From Shewanella marisflavi (lineage in GTDB: Bacteria; Pseudomonadota; Gammaproteobacteria; Enterobacterales; Shewanellaceae), in the NCBI RefSeq assembly GCF_023283925.1, contig NZ_JAKIKX010000001.1, positions 248,001-312,000 of the forward strand: a stretch of 64,000 nt of DNA. The letters run 5' to 3'. Below, one piece after another: positions 18,709 through 26,529 of the stretch. Made by a program: the position numbers and the translations under genes. Under the pieces are notes generated by a model, which did not search any database, had not been told where the DNA came from, and was given only the letters and a program-made list of their open reading frames with translations. How positions within the stretch are numbered: position 1 is the first letter of the stretch; each line of letters starts with the position of its first letter.

Positions 18709-19503
18709 TTAGCTAAATGTATGCTCGGCAGCGGGGAAGACCCCCTTGTCGACTTCTTCGATATAGGCGCGAATCGCGCTGCGGATCTCGCCGGTTTGAG
18801 CCAGATAGTTTTTCGAGAAGCGAGGAATATAGCCGCTAGAGATCCCTAATACGTCGTGCATGACCAGGATCTGACCGTCTGTGTCAGCGCCTGCGCCAAT
18901 ACCGATAACCGGAATCGTTAGCGCCTCTGTGATGCTTTTCGCCAGTGCAGCCGGGATGCATTCGACCACCAATAGCTGAGCACCTGCCGCCTCGATAGCC
19001 TTGGCTTCATCGATAATGCGCTGGGCGTTGTCGGCATCTCGCCCCTGAACCTTAAAGCCGCCAAAAACATGTACAGACTGAGGTGTGAGTCCTAAGTGAG
19101 CACAGACGGGAATGCCACGTTCGGTCAGCTTGGTTACAGTCTCAAGTAGCCAGTGGCCGCCCTCTAATTTGACCATGTTGGCGCCTGATTGCATGAGCAC
19201 TGTGGCGTTGTTCATCGCCTGCTCTGGCGTAGCATAGCTCATAAACGGCATATCGGCGATCAACAGAGAGCGCTTGATACCGCGGCGCACGCAGCGGGTG
19301 TGATAGGCAATATCTTCAATGGTGACCGGCAGGGTGTCGTCATGACCCTGCAACACCATGCCTAACGAGTCGCCCACGAGGAGGACGTCTATCCCTTCGC
19401 TGTCGAAGGCGCCGCCGAAGCTGGCGTCATAGGCGGTGAGTGCAGTGAACTTCTTACCTTCCTGCTTGAACTTCAGCAGGGTAGAGCTGGTTATTTTGGA
19501 CAT
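18709..19503 (-). CDS. panB: 3-methyl-2-oxobutanoate hydroxymethyltransferase
   Basis: PanB transfers a hydroxymethyl group from methylene-tetrahydrofolate to alpha-ketoisovalerate, the first committed step of pantothenate synthesis. The 264 residues include the metal-binding [19 protein letters not shown], the substrate motif VKLEGG and [10 protein letters not shown], and late [17 protein letters not shown]. It leads the panBC pair. Unlike in E. coli, a 268-bp MITE-like element separates it from folK. Confidence 0.96.
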   Translation of the reverse strand: MSKITSSTLLKFKQEGKKFTALTAYDASFGGAFDSEGIDVLLVGDSLGMVLQGHDDTLPVTIEDIAYHTRCVRRGIKRSLLIADMPFMSYATPEQAMNNATVLMQSGANMVKLEGGHWLLETVTKLTERGIPVCAHLGLTPQSVHVFGGFKVQGRDADNAQRIIDEAKAIEAAGAQLLVVECIPAALAKSITEALTIPVIGIGAGADTDGQILVMHDVLGISSGYIPRFSKNYLAQTGEIRSAIRAYIEEVDKGVFPAAEHTFS

Positions 19504-19542
19504 AATGCTGGTCTTAACTTTGATTTAGAAAAGGATTCGGCC

Positions 19543-19810
19543 TAGGGTCTGTTTACCTTTCAGGTTTAATTTTTGTTCAATCTAAAAGCGTTTTGCTCTA
19601 GGCGCGTGCTGTGCCGCTTAGTTTTTCTATGCAAATAGCACGCAACGCAGGACAAGGCGTGTTTAGATGAACCCTTAGGGCAGCTTTTGCAGTCCATTTC
19701 TACGGCGTTATCGCCCGTCTATGTAGAATAACTACATTACACAGGCTCTGCCTGGTATAAATCGTCTACAAAATGCTGGAAAACAAAACAGTAAAGGTCA
19801 ACAGACTCTA
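19543..19810. mobile_element. MITE-like element with 18-bp terminal inverted repeats
   Basis: The ends TAGGGTCTGTTTACCTTT (19543-19560) and AAAGGTCAACAGACTCTA (19793-19810) are inverted copies with two mismatches. The 268 bp between the outer TA dinucleotides encode nothing. TA at both ends is compatible with the TA target duplication of Tc1/IS630-type transposases. It lies between panB and folK, interrupting an otherwise conserved gene cluster. I recall similar ends being common in Shewanella genomes, but could not check. Confidence 0.7.
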
Positions 19811-19846
19811 CAGTAGTGTGCTTTATAAGCTAACTGGCGCCTAAGT

Positions 19847-20335
19847 TCAATGATCCAGGGCGAGTTGTTGAACTTGGCTCTTAAGTTCGGGGCTGATGAG
19901 TGATGCTAGTGGGGTACCACAAGGAAGGATCAGTTCAGGAGACAGATCGTACAGAGGGATCAGCACGAAGCTGCGACTCTTCATGCCGTAGTGCGGCACC
20001 TTAAGACGGGGAATATCCAGCTGCCAGTCACCATAGAGCAGCAGATCCAGATCTAAAGTTCTCGCGCCCCAACGCACTTGCCGCACTCTGCCCTGTTCGT
20101 TTTCGATGGCTTGTAAAGCATCGAGTAGCGCCAATGGTGCGAGCATAGTCTGAAAGCGAGCCACCCCATTGAGGTAGTCCGGCTGCGGCACATCACCCAT
20201 AGGGGCACTTTGGTAATAGGGGGAGACGCTCACCTGTCCGTCGCTTGCCAGGGATTTCAGTGCCTGACAGGCTTGATCCAATTGGTCTTTTGGGGACGCG
20301 AGATTGGCCCCCAGTGCGACGTAGACAATGAGCAT
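19847..20335 (-). CDS. folK: 6-hydroxymethyl-7,8-dihydropterin pyrophosphokinase
   Basis: FolK transfers pyrophosphate from ATP to 6-hydroxymethyl-dihydropterin, a step of folate synthesis. The 162 residues begin VYVALGANLASPKDQL. The family motif RWGARTLDLDLLLYGD holds the two metal-binding Asp residues, and YYQSAPMGDVPQPDYLN is the pterin-site loop. Its ATG shares one base with the pcnB stop (TAATG), showing translational coupling. Confidence 0.96.
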   Translation of the reverse strand: MLIVYVALGANLASPKDQLDQACQALKSLASDGQVSVSPYYQSAPMGDVPQPDYLNGVARFQTMLAPLALLDALQAIENEQGRVRQVRWGARTLDLDLLLYGDWQLDIPRLKVPHYGMKSRSFVLIPLYDLSPELILPCGTPLASLISPELKSQVQQLALDH

Positions 20336-21717
20336 TATTCGGCTTTAGGTGCTTTCTTTGGGCTGCGACGACGGCGGTTGTTGCGGTTGCGGCTGCCTTT
20401 ATTGACACTGCGGGCAATCACGCTTCGCTGCTCTTCGTTACCTTCGACAAAGCTCTTCCACCAGGCGGCGGATTTGGCGACATTGCCACCTTCGGCTTCT
20501 GCTCTGAGTAGCAGCAGATCATAGGCGGCGCGGAACTTAGGATGCTCGATAAACTTAAAGGCGCGGGTGCCCTGGTTACGGTCGAATCTCAGTTGCAGCT
20601 GCCAGATATCTTTTGCCGGTGTGCTGAATCGACGGGGAATACTGATGGTGCGGCATTGCTGCTCCATCACGTCGCCCATTGCAGCGTAGAAGGCATCATA
20701 TTGGGTTAGGCCACTTTCCAGCGCGATATCATCGGCTCTTTGGCTCAGGGGATACCAAAGCATGGCGGCATAGAAGAAGGCCGGAGTGACCGACTTGTCA
20801 GCCTGGACGCGCTCATCAGTGTTGCGCATGATCGCCTTGACCAGTTTATTAACCGGTCCCTTAGGATCTTCCTCTAACAGGTTATCGACCAGCGGGAAGA
20901 GGGGGGCGAACAGGCCAAAGTCGCGCATCATGGCTAGGTTGTTTTCTGCCTGACCGTTAAAGAAGAGTTTAAGCACCTCTTCATACATACGGGCGGCGGG
21001 AATATCTTGAAGCAGCGGCGCCAGTTCATAGATTGGCTCACTCGCGGCCTTATCTATGTTCATCCCCAGCTTTGTGGCGAAGCGCACGGCGCGCAGCATG
21101 CGCACAGGGTCTTCACGGTAGCGTTTTTGCGGATCGCCAATCAGGCGCAGGGTACGAGACTCGAGATCTTGTAAACCGCCGCCATAGCTGTGGATGGAGA
21201 AATCGCTGATGTCATAGTAGAGGGCGTTGACGGTAAAGTCGCGGCGCTCGGCATCTTCATCTATGGTGCCATAGACGTTGTCGCGCAGTAGGCGCCCTTC
21301 AGCATTGACCTTAGAGATCTTCTCGCCACTATCAACATGGTGCCCACGTAGGGTGGCAACTTCGATAACATCGCGACCAAAGACGATATGGGCCAGGCGG
21401 AATCTGCGCCCAACCAGGCGACAGTTGCGAAACAGCTTCTTAATCTCTTCCGGTGTGGCATTGGTGACCACATCGAAATCCTTTGGCTCGAGACCGAGGA
21501 GGATGTCACGCACGCCACCACCCACCAGGTAGGCTTTATAGCCAGACTTGTGTAGACGATAGAGTACCTTAATAGCGTTTTCGCTAATTTGCTTACGAGA
21601 GATTGCATGGTGTTTGCGTGCAACTATCTCTAGGCTTAGTCCCGCTTGTGTGGTTTCTGTGGTGTTTTGATTGTCGTCAAAAAGCTGCTTACAGAATTGA
21701 CTAATACGGCGAAAAAT
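20335..21717 (-). CDS. pcnB: Poly(A) polymerase I, apparently using an AUU start codon
   Basis: PcnB adds poly(A) tails to RNA 3' ends, promoting decay. Motifs are GGGVRDILLG, the catalytic DFDVVTNATPEE, the tRNA-nucleotidyltransferase-like RRFRLAHIVFGRD, and a basic C-terminus (RNRNNRRRRSPKK). The frame is open to an ATG at 21777, but those 20 extra residues are unlike the family. Similarity to E. coli PcnB begins at FRRISQFC, and the codon just before that is ATT at 21717-21715. GAGGTG lies 4-9 bases upstream as ribosome site. E. coli pcnB is known to start at AUU, which limits its expression. I therefore annotate 460 residues from the ATT. Confidence 0.85.
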   Translation of the reverse strand: MFRRISQFCKQLFDDNQNTTETTQAGLSLEIVARKHHAISRKQISENAIKVLYRLHKSGYKAYLVGGGVRDILLGLEPKDFDVVTNATPEEIKKLFRNCRLVGRRFRLAHIVFGRDVIEVATLRGHHVDSGEKISKVNAEGRLLRDNVYGTIDEDAERRDFTVNALYYDISDFSIHSYGGGLQDLESRTLRLIGDPQKRYREDPVRMLRAVRFATKLGMNIDKAASEPIYELAPLLQDIPAARMYEEVLKLFFNGQAENNLAMMRDFGLFAPLFPLVDNLLEEDPKGPVNKLVKAIMRNTDERVQADKSVTPAFFYAAMLWYPLSQRADDIALESGLTQYDAFYAAMGDVMEQQCRTISIPRRFSTPAKDIWQLQLRFDRNQGTRAFKFIEHPKFRAAYDLLLLRAEAEGGNVAKSAAWWKSFVEGNEEQRSVIARSVNKGSRNRNNRRRRSPKKAPKAE

Positions 21718-21869
21718 AGGACACCTCGAACTTGGATCTTGAGTTAGGGTTAAAACTAGGCCGCTATGATAACCCAAATATGGGTTAAAGAGTATACCCG
21801 GGCTTTCCCGGTCAACTGGGTTTCGTGACGGCGGTTAGGTTTTGCATTTCACTACTTTAGCGCATCGAC

Positions 21870-22823
21870 TTAAGCGCCTTGCGGCAGAATGATCTCCTGC
21901 TGACACGGGATCCGCTTCAGGTCAAATTGGCTGATGGCCTGGGCTAACATGGTTTCAACTTGGTCGATATCGCAAGGAGCTTGCCCCAGAAAGGCGAGCG
22001 CGGCATTGATACTGGCCTGAGGCGCCTCGATATCGATCGCCGGGGCATGATTCTGTTTTGAGAGCTTCATCCCAGGTTGGGCGCAGGCCAGTGGCAGATG
22101 TAGCCACTTAGGTGCCGTTTCGCCAAATAGCTCAAAGAGCGTGGCTTGGCGGGCGCTGGAAGTAAGCAGGTCGGCGCCGCGCACCACTTCGGTGATCCCT
22201 TGAAAGGCATCGTCCATGACCACCGCCAGCTGGTAGGCGTAGAGGCTGTCGCGGCGCTTGATAATAAAGTCCTCAGCCGCAAAGTCTGGTTCGACCTGGA
22301 TAGGACCCAGTAACTCATCATTAAAATGGTCTATGGCCAAGGTATTGTGAATGCGTATCGCGCCTTCAGTATGTTTAGGCATGCGCGCAGAGCAGCGGCC
22401 ATCATAGGTGCCGCCCATCGCCTGGATCTGTTTGCGGGTGCATTGGCAAAAGTAGGCTTTGTCCTGCTGAACTAATGCGTCAAGCTGTGCCTGGTAGGCG
22501 CCTAGGCGATCGCTTTGATAGAGCACGGCGTCGTCCCAGTGCAGGCCATAGGCATCTAGAGTCTTGAGGATAAGGTCGCTGGCACCTATGACCTCTCTCG
22601 GGGGATCGATATCTTCGATGCGCACCAACCATTTACCTTGGTTTGCGCGGGCGCGTAGAAAGCTACCTAGCGCGGCAATTAAGGAGCCAAAATGCAGTGG
22701 ACCCGAGGGGGAGGGGGCGAATCGACCAACATAGGTCTTTGTGCCGGTGGCTTGGGGCGCGACGGCTTTGGGCATAGTGGTTTGAGTATTTGGGGGTTGA
22801 GAGTGGTCTGCTTGAACTATCAC
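21870..22823 (-). CDS. gluQ: Glutamyl-Q tRNA(Asp) synthetase
   Basis: GluQ attaches glutamate to the queuosine in the anticodon of tRNA(Asp). It is a truncated GluRS lacking the anticodon-binding domain. The family core starts at YVGRFAPSPSGPLHFGSLIAAL (near residues 31-52), carries a Cys-rich zinc site (CQCTRKQIQ, YDGRCSAR), and has the KMSKS-like GMKLSKQNH. The frame opens with GTG at 22823, giving 317 residues; an ATG at 22775 is an alternative that removes 16 non-conserved residues. It lies downstream of dksA behind a hairpin terminator, the arrangement known to restrict gluQ expression in enterobacteria. Confidence 0.93.
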   Translation of the reverse strand: MIVQADHSQPPNTQTTMPKAVAPQATGTKTYVGRFAPSPSGPLHFGSLIAALGSFLRARANQGKWLVRIEDIDPPREVIGASDLILKTLDAYGLHWDDAVLYQSDRLGAYQAQLDALVQQDKAYFCQCTRKQIQAMGGTYDGRCSARMPKHTEGAIRIHNTLAIDHFNDELLGPIQVEPDFAAEDFIIKRRDSLYAYQLAVVMDDAFQGITEVVRGADLLTSSARQATLFELFGETAPKWLHLPLACAQPGMKLSKQNHAPAIDIEAPQASINAALAFLGQAPCDIDQVETMLAQAISQFDLKRIPCQQEIILPQGA

Positions 22824-22848
22824 GGCAAAACCTTTAACGACACATCAT

Positions 22849-22874
22849 AAAAAAGCGGGGCTAAGCCCCGCTTT
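22849..22874 (-). terminator. Terminator between dksA and gluQ
   Basis: Minus strand: AAAGCGGGGC, TTA loop, GCCCCGCTTTTTT. It starts about 9 bp after the dksA stop. In Shigella and E. coli a terminator at this place lets only part of dksA transcription reach gluQ. Confidence 0.92.
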
Positions 22875-22882
22875 ACGCCAGA

Positions 22883-23326
22883 TTAACCGGCCATCTGTTT
22901 CTCTTTGATCTCGGCGAGCGTCTTACAGTCGATACAGAGATCGGCCGTTGGACGAGCTTCGAGACGGCGGATACCGATTTCGATACCGCATGAATCACAG
23001 AAACCGAAATCGTCGTCTTCGATCTTCTGCAATGTCTTTTCAATCTTCTTGATCAGCTTACGCTCTCTATCACGGGCGCGTAGTTCAAGACTGAACTCCT
23101 CTTCTTGAGCCGCACGGTCGACAGGGTCTGGGAAGTTAGCCGCTTCATCTTGCATATGATTCAGGGTGCGATCCACCTCTTCACGGAGCTGACTACGCCA
23201 AGCATCGAGAATTTTTTTGAAGTGACCCAGTTGAGCGGTATTCATATATTCCTCACCTGGTTTTTCCTGGTAAGGATCTACACCTGCGATAGCGAGCACG
23301 CCAAGTTTTTTAGTGCCTTCAGGCAT
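22883..23326 (-). CDS. dksA: RNA polymerase-binding transcription factor DksA
   Basis: DksA inserts its coiled coil into the RNA polymerase secondary channel and works with ppGpp in the stringent response. The coiled-coil tip [11 protein letters not shown] and the C4 zinc finger ([16 protein letters not shown] ... CIDC) are intact. I chose the ATG at 23326 (147 residues): AGGAGA sits 7 bases upstream and the protein then begins MPEGTKK, as family members do. A further ATG seven codons upstream lacks this support. Confidence 0.97.
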   Translation of the reverse strand: MPEGTKKLGVLAIAGVDPYQEKPGEEYMNTAQLGHFKKILDAWRSQLREEVDRTLNHMQDEAANFPDPVDRAAQEEEFSLELRARDRERKLIKKIEKTLQKIEDDDFGFCDSCGIEIGIRRLEARPTADLCIDCKTLAEIKEKQMAG

Positions 23327-23484
23327 AACGCATCTCCTGTTAATCATTTGCGTTGTAGGGCGTCTTTATTAAAGGCCGATATCTATATCAGAATCTGATA
23401 TACCACGCAAATTTTTTAAGCTGTCATAAGTTTATCTTTTGACTATGTCCTCTATTACGCATTAATTCAACTTTTACCTTCTAT

Positions 23485-24189
23485 TTACAACTTGACAGGG
23501 CAGGATTTAATCAGACTGGCACCACTTGGGGATAATTTACTGCTGTAGGCTAGGATCTCCACCCCATTTTGGTGGGCCTGAGTCAGAAGCTCGGCGTAGT
23601 CTGGGTCGATATGTTTGGCGGCGGCCACCGAGGTGATCCCCGTGTGTTGCACCACAAATAGCAGTACCGCTCTGTGGCCTTGCTTGACCATCTCCATCAG
23701 TTCACGCAGATGTTTTTGTCCCCGAGTGGTGACCGCATCGGGAAAGTAACCCTGGCCCTCTTCTAATAAGGTACAACTTTTGACTTCTATATAGCAGGCG
23801 GGTTTGCCCTCGCTCTGCAGTAATAGATCGATGCGGCTATTCTCACTGCCATATTTTACCTCGCGGCGCAGGGTGTCGTAGCCGCTCAGATCGGTAATCA
23901 CGCCCGCCTCAATCGCCTCAGCCGCCAGGGCATTCGCGCACCCAGTGTTGATCCCTATGATGTGGCCCTCATCTGAGGCCGCTTGTTCCCAGGTATGGGC
24001 ATATTTGCGTTTGGGATTGTCAGAGGTGGAGAACCAGACGGGCTCGCCGGGATAGAGGCAGTTGCGCATCGAGCCCGTGTTAGGACAGTGGATGGTGATC
24101 TCTGAGCCATCATCAAGTTGCACATCGGCGAGGAAGCGCTTGTAGCGTCTGAGCAATATTCCCTGTTCAAATGCGGGGGTAAAAATCAT
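23485..24189 (-). CDS. sfsA: SfsA family protein (sugar fermentation stimulation protein)
   Basis: 234 residues. Family motifs are [19 protein letters not shown] near residue 35, a nuclease-like core [23 protein letters not shown] (Asp ... Glu-x-Lys pattern) and [11 protein letters not shown]. SfsA was named for a maltose-fermentation phenotype in E. coli and has a fold suggesting nucleic-acid binding, but its biochemical role is not settled. It lies directly upstream of dksA, as in E. coli. Confidence 0.92.
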   Translation of the reverse strand: MIFTPAFEQGILLRRYKRFLADVQLDDGSEITIHCPNTGSMRNCLYPGEPVWFSTSDNPKRKYAHTWEQAASDEGHIIGINTGCANALAAEAIEAGVITDLSGYDTLRREVKYGSENSRIDLLLQSEGKPACYIEVKSCTLLEEGQGYFPDAVTTRGQKHLRELMEMVKQGHRAVLLFVVQHTGITSVAAAKHIDPDYAELLTQAHQNGVEILAYSSKLSPSGASLIKSCPVKL

Positions 24190-24452
24190 CTTGTCGACCT
24201 TATTATGCTGCTTATTATTTCTGTGGCTGGGTTTGGCGTTGGTTTGCTATCTCTATCTGGTAACAGACCACGGCTGAGCGCAGCGATTCTACCTTATTTA
24301 GCATTATGCTGTCGCATCGCCCTGCTGGCACAGGGGTAATGGGGTTGATTTAAGCGATTAGATAAAGGCCCATGATTGGCGTTATACTTGGCGCCATTAT
24401 AAGGCGGAGCCGCTAAAGGTTTCGCGACTCTCTGTACAGAAAAGGAATAACT

Positions 24453-25730
24453 ATGAGCGATGTGATGAAGATTTATCTGACCAGCGATGCACCAGCAGCC
24501 CATTGGGGCAGCGCAGATGTGACCTTTACGGCGGGCCAAGCCAATATCCATCTGCAGGCGGGCGATCAGCTACGTCAGGTGCAGCAGGCGGCGCGTAAGC
24601 TACGCAATCAAGGGATTAACGAGGTGGCATTAGAAGGTGAGATCTGGGATCTTCACACTCAGTGGGCCTTCGCCCAAGGCTTTGCTACGGCCAAGCAGAT
24701 AGGCAAGATAGCCTGGACTGGCGACGACGCCATCAAGAAAGTGCTGGACGACAGACGCGACAGCGCGGCCTTCGCCAGGCAGTTGATCAACGAGACTCCT
24801 GAAAACTTGGCGCCGGTGACCCTGGCGAATCAGGCTGCCCAGTGGCTGACTAAAGTCGGTGGCGACAAGGTGAGCTATCGCATCGTTGAGGGTGAAGCCC
24901 TGCTGGAAGAGAAGTGGATAGGCATTCACTCTGTGGGCCGCGGCAGTGAGCGTGCGCCTGCGCTGCTCGAACTGGACTATAACCCACTGGGTGAAGACGC
25001 TCCTGTGTCGGCGGCGCTAGTGGGTAAAGGGATCACCTTCGACTCAGGCGGTTACAGCATCAAGGCGTCCGAAGGCATGCTGGGGATGAAGTGCGACATG
25101 GGCGGCGCGGCGACAGTGACGGCAGCGCTGGGCCTGGCGATCAAGTCTGGTCTGAATAAGCGTGTCAAGCTGTTCCTCTGCTGCGCCGAGAACCTGATCA
25201 GTGGCCGTGCCTATAAGCTGGGGGATATCCTCACCTACAAGAATGGCGTCTCGGTTGAGGTGGTAAACACAGATGCCGAGGGGCGTTTGGTATTGGCCGA
25301 TGGCCTGCAAGCCGCCTGTGAGACAGGTGCACCGCTGGTGATCGATGCCGCGACCCTGACCGGTGCCGCCGTGATGGCCGTGGGGACTCAGTACAACGCC
25401 ATCTTCTCGCCAAGTCGTGAGTTGATTAACCGCACCCAAGAGAAGGCTTCATCTGTCGCCGAGATGGTGTGGCCACTTCCCCTCGATCCTTGGCACAAAG
25501 AGATGTGTCCATCTGCCTATGCCGATACTGCCAACAGTCGTCCGGTCAAAGGTGGCGGAGCTGGCGGTGCCTCAAACGCTGCCGGTTTCTTGTGGCGCTT
25601 TGTGTCGGATGACACTCAGTGGCTACATATGGATCTGGCCTCGGCCTTTGCCGATTCGGCCAATGGCTTGTGGGCGGCGGGGGCGACCGCTCACGGCGTG
25701 TTAACCATTGCCGAGTTGCTGCAAGACTAA
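24453..25730 (+). CDS. pepB: Peptidase B / M17 leucyl-type aminopeptidase
   Basis: Cytosolic metallo-aminopeptidase, 425 residues, with a non-conserved N-terminal domain (about 1-165) and the M17 catalytic domain. The metal and active-site motifs GKGITFDSGGYSIKAS, MKCDMGGAATV and VNTDAEGRLVLADGL are intact. The length and N-terminal part match PepB better than PepA. The ATG at 24453 follows AAAGGA at good spacing. A terminator shared with the convergent thpR gene follows. Confidence 0.92.
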   Translation: MSDVMKIYLTSDAPAAHWGSADVTFTAGQANIHLQAGDQLRQVQQAARKLRNQGINEVALEGEIWDLHTQWAFAQGFATAKQIGKIAWTGDDAIKKVLDDRRDSAAFARQLINETPENLAPVTLANQAAQWLTKVGGDKVSYRIVEGEALLEEKWIGIHSVGRGSERAPALLELDYNPLGEDAPVSAALVGKGITFDSGGYSIKASEGMLGMKCDMGGAATVTAALGLAIKSGLNKRVKLFLCCAENLISGRAYKLGDILTYKNGVSVEVVNTDAEGRLVLADGLQAACETGAPLVIDAATLTGAAVMAVGTQYNAIFSPSRELINRTQEKASSVAEMVWPLPLDPWHKEMCPSAYADTANSRPVKGGGAGGASNAAGFLWRFVSDDTQWLHMDLASAFADSANGLWAAGATAHGVLTIAELLQD

Positions 25731-25750
25731 GCTAAGCAGTAGTGAATGAG

Positions 25751-25777
25751 AAAAACGCGCCAAGGGCGCGTTTTTTT
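25751..25777. terminator. Bidirectional terminator between pepB and thpR
   Basis: AAAAACGCGC, CAAG loop, GGCGCGTTTTTTT. It overlaps the thpR stop at 25776. Confidence 0.88.
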
Positions 25778-26294
25778 ATGTAAGTGTCCAGGAGGCCAAT
25801 ATCTCATATTGCACGCCTTGCTCACTGCTTTGGGAGTGATATAGATGCAGGGCATGGCCATTGAGGGTAAGACTCGGGGATTTGATATCGGGCAGTGCCT
25901 TAGCCTTACGCATCAGGGTGATATGAGGCTGGAAGCTATGCTCACTGGTATGTAGCCCGAGTTGCTGCGCCAAACGCTGACATAGGTTAAACAGGGAGAC
26001 TAGTTGCGGGTCTCGCGCCTCGCCTTTGAGGCAGAGGATCTTCGGCTTGTCCCAATGCGCTAGCGTGTTGAGCGTCACTTCAAAAGCCGGCAGCCGGCGT
26101 TGGTGGGCGAGCCGCGCTAAGGTTTCGCTTAGGGCCTCTTGCTGCGCCGCGCTACATTGGCCGAGAAAGGCTAGCGTCATATGCAGATTGTCTCTAGGGA
26201 CTATGCGCCCTTCGCCACCAATGTTTGCCTGCAGCTGAGTCAATGTGTCGAGCTGAGCAGCATTGGGAGAGATGGCAAGAAAGAGTCGTTTCAT
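25776..26294 (-). CDS. thpR: RNA 2',3'-cyclic phosphodiesterase (2H superfamily)
   Basis: 172 residues with the two His-x-Thr-x motifs of the 2H phosphoesterases: HMTLAFLG at about residues 40-47 and HITLMRK at about 129-135. E. coli ThpR (LigT) opens 2',3'-cyclic phosphates on RNA and can ligate tRNA halves in vitro; the physiological role is unclear. It is a single gene, divergent from the GGDEF/EAL gene. Confidence 0.92.
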   Translation of the reverse strand: MKRLFLAISPNAAQLDTLTQLQANIGGEGRIVPRDNLHMTLAFLGQCSAAQQEALSETLARLAHQRRLPAFEVTLNTLAHWDKPKILCLKGEARDPQLVSLFNLCQRLAQQLGLHTSEHSFQPHITLMRKAKALPDIKSPSLTLNGHALHLYHSQSSEQGVQYEILASWTLT

Positions 26295-26529
26295 GGGTCT
26301 ATCACCTGGTTGCCGATAAAGGCCAAAGTGTGTTACAAAAATACAAAGCGAATAATATTCTATTTGTTTGATTTTAAGCGAGTTATTTCGTCAATGCTGC
26401 ATGAGTAGCTAAATGTGTCCTGTTGTCGCGTACTACTAGTGTTTACAACTTAACCTATGGGTAATTCTATGATTTCTGACTATAATCAGTGTCTGTATCA
26501 GATTAGCCAATCTAAGGATTAGATAGTAT

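Noticed and set aside
21718..21777. N-terminal extension of PcnB from the ATG at 21777
   Set aside because: The 20 residues are not family-like, and the ATT start with ribosome site matches the known E. coli case.
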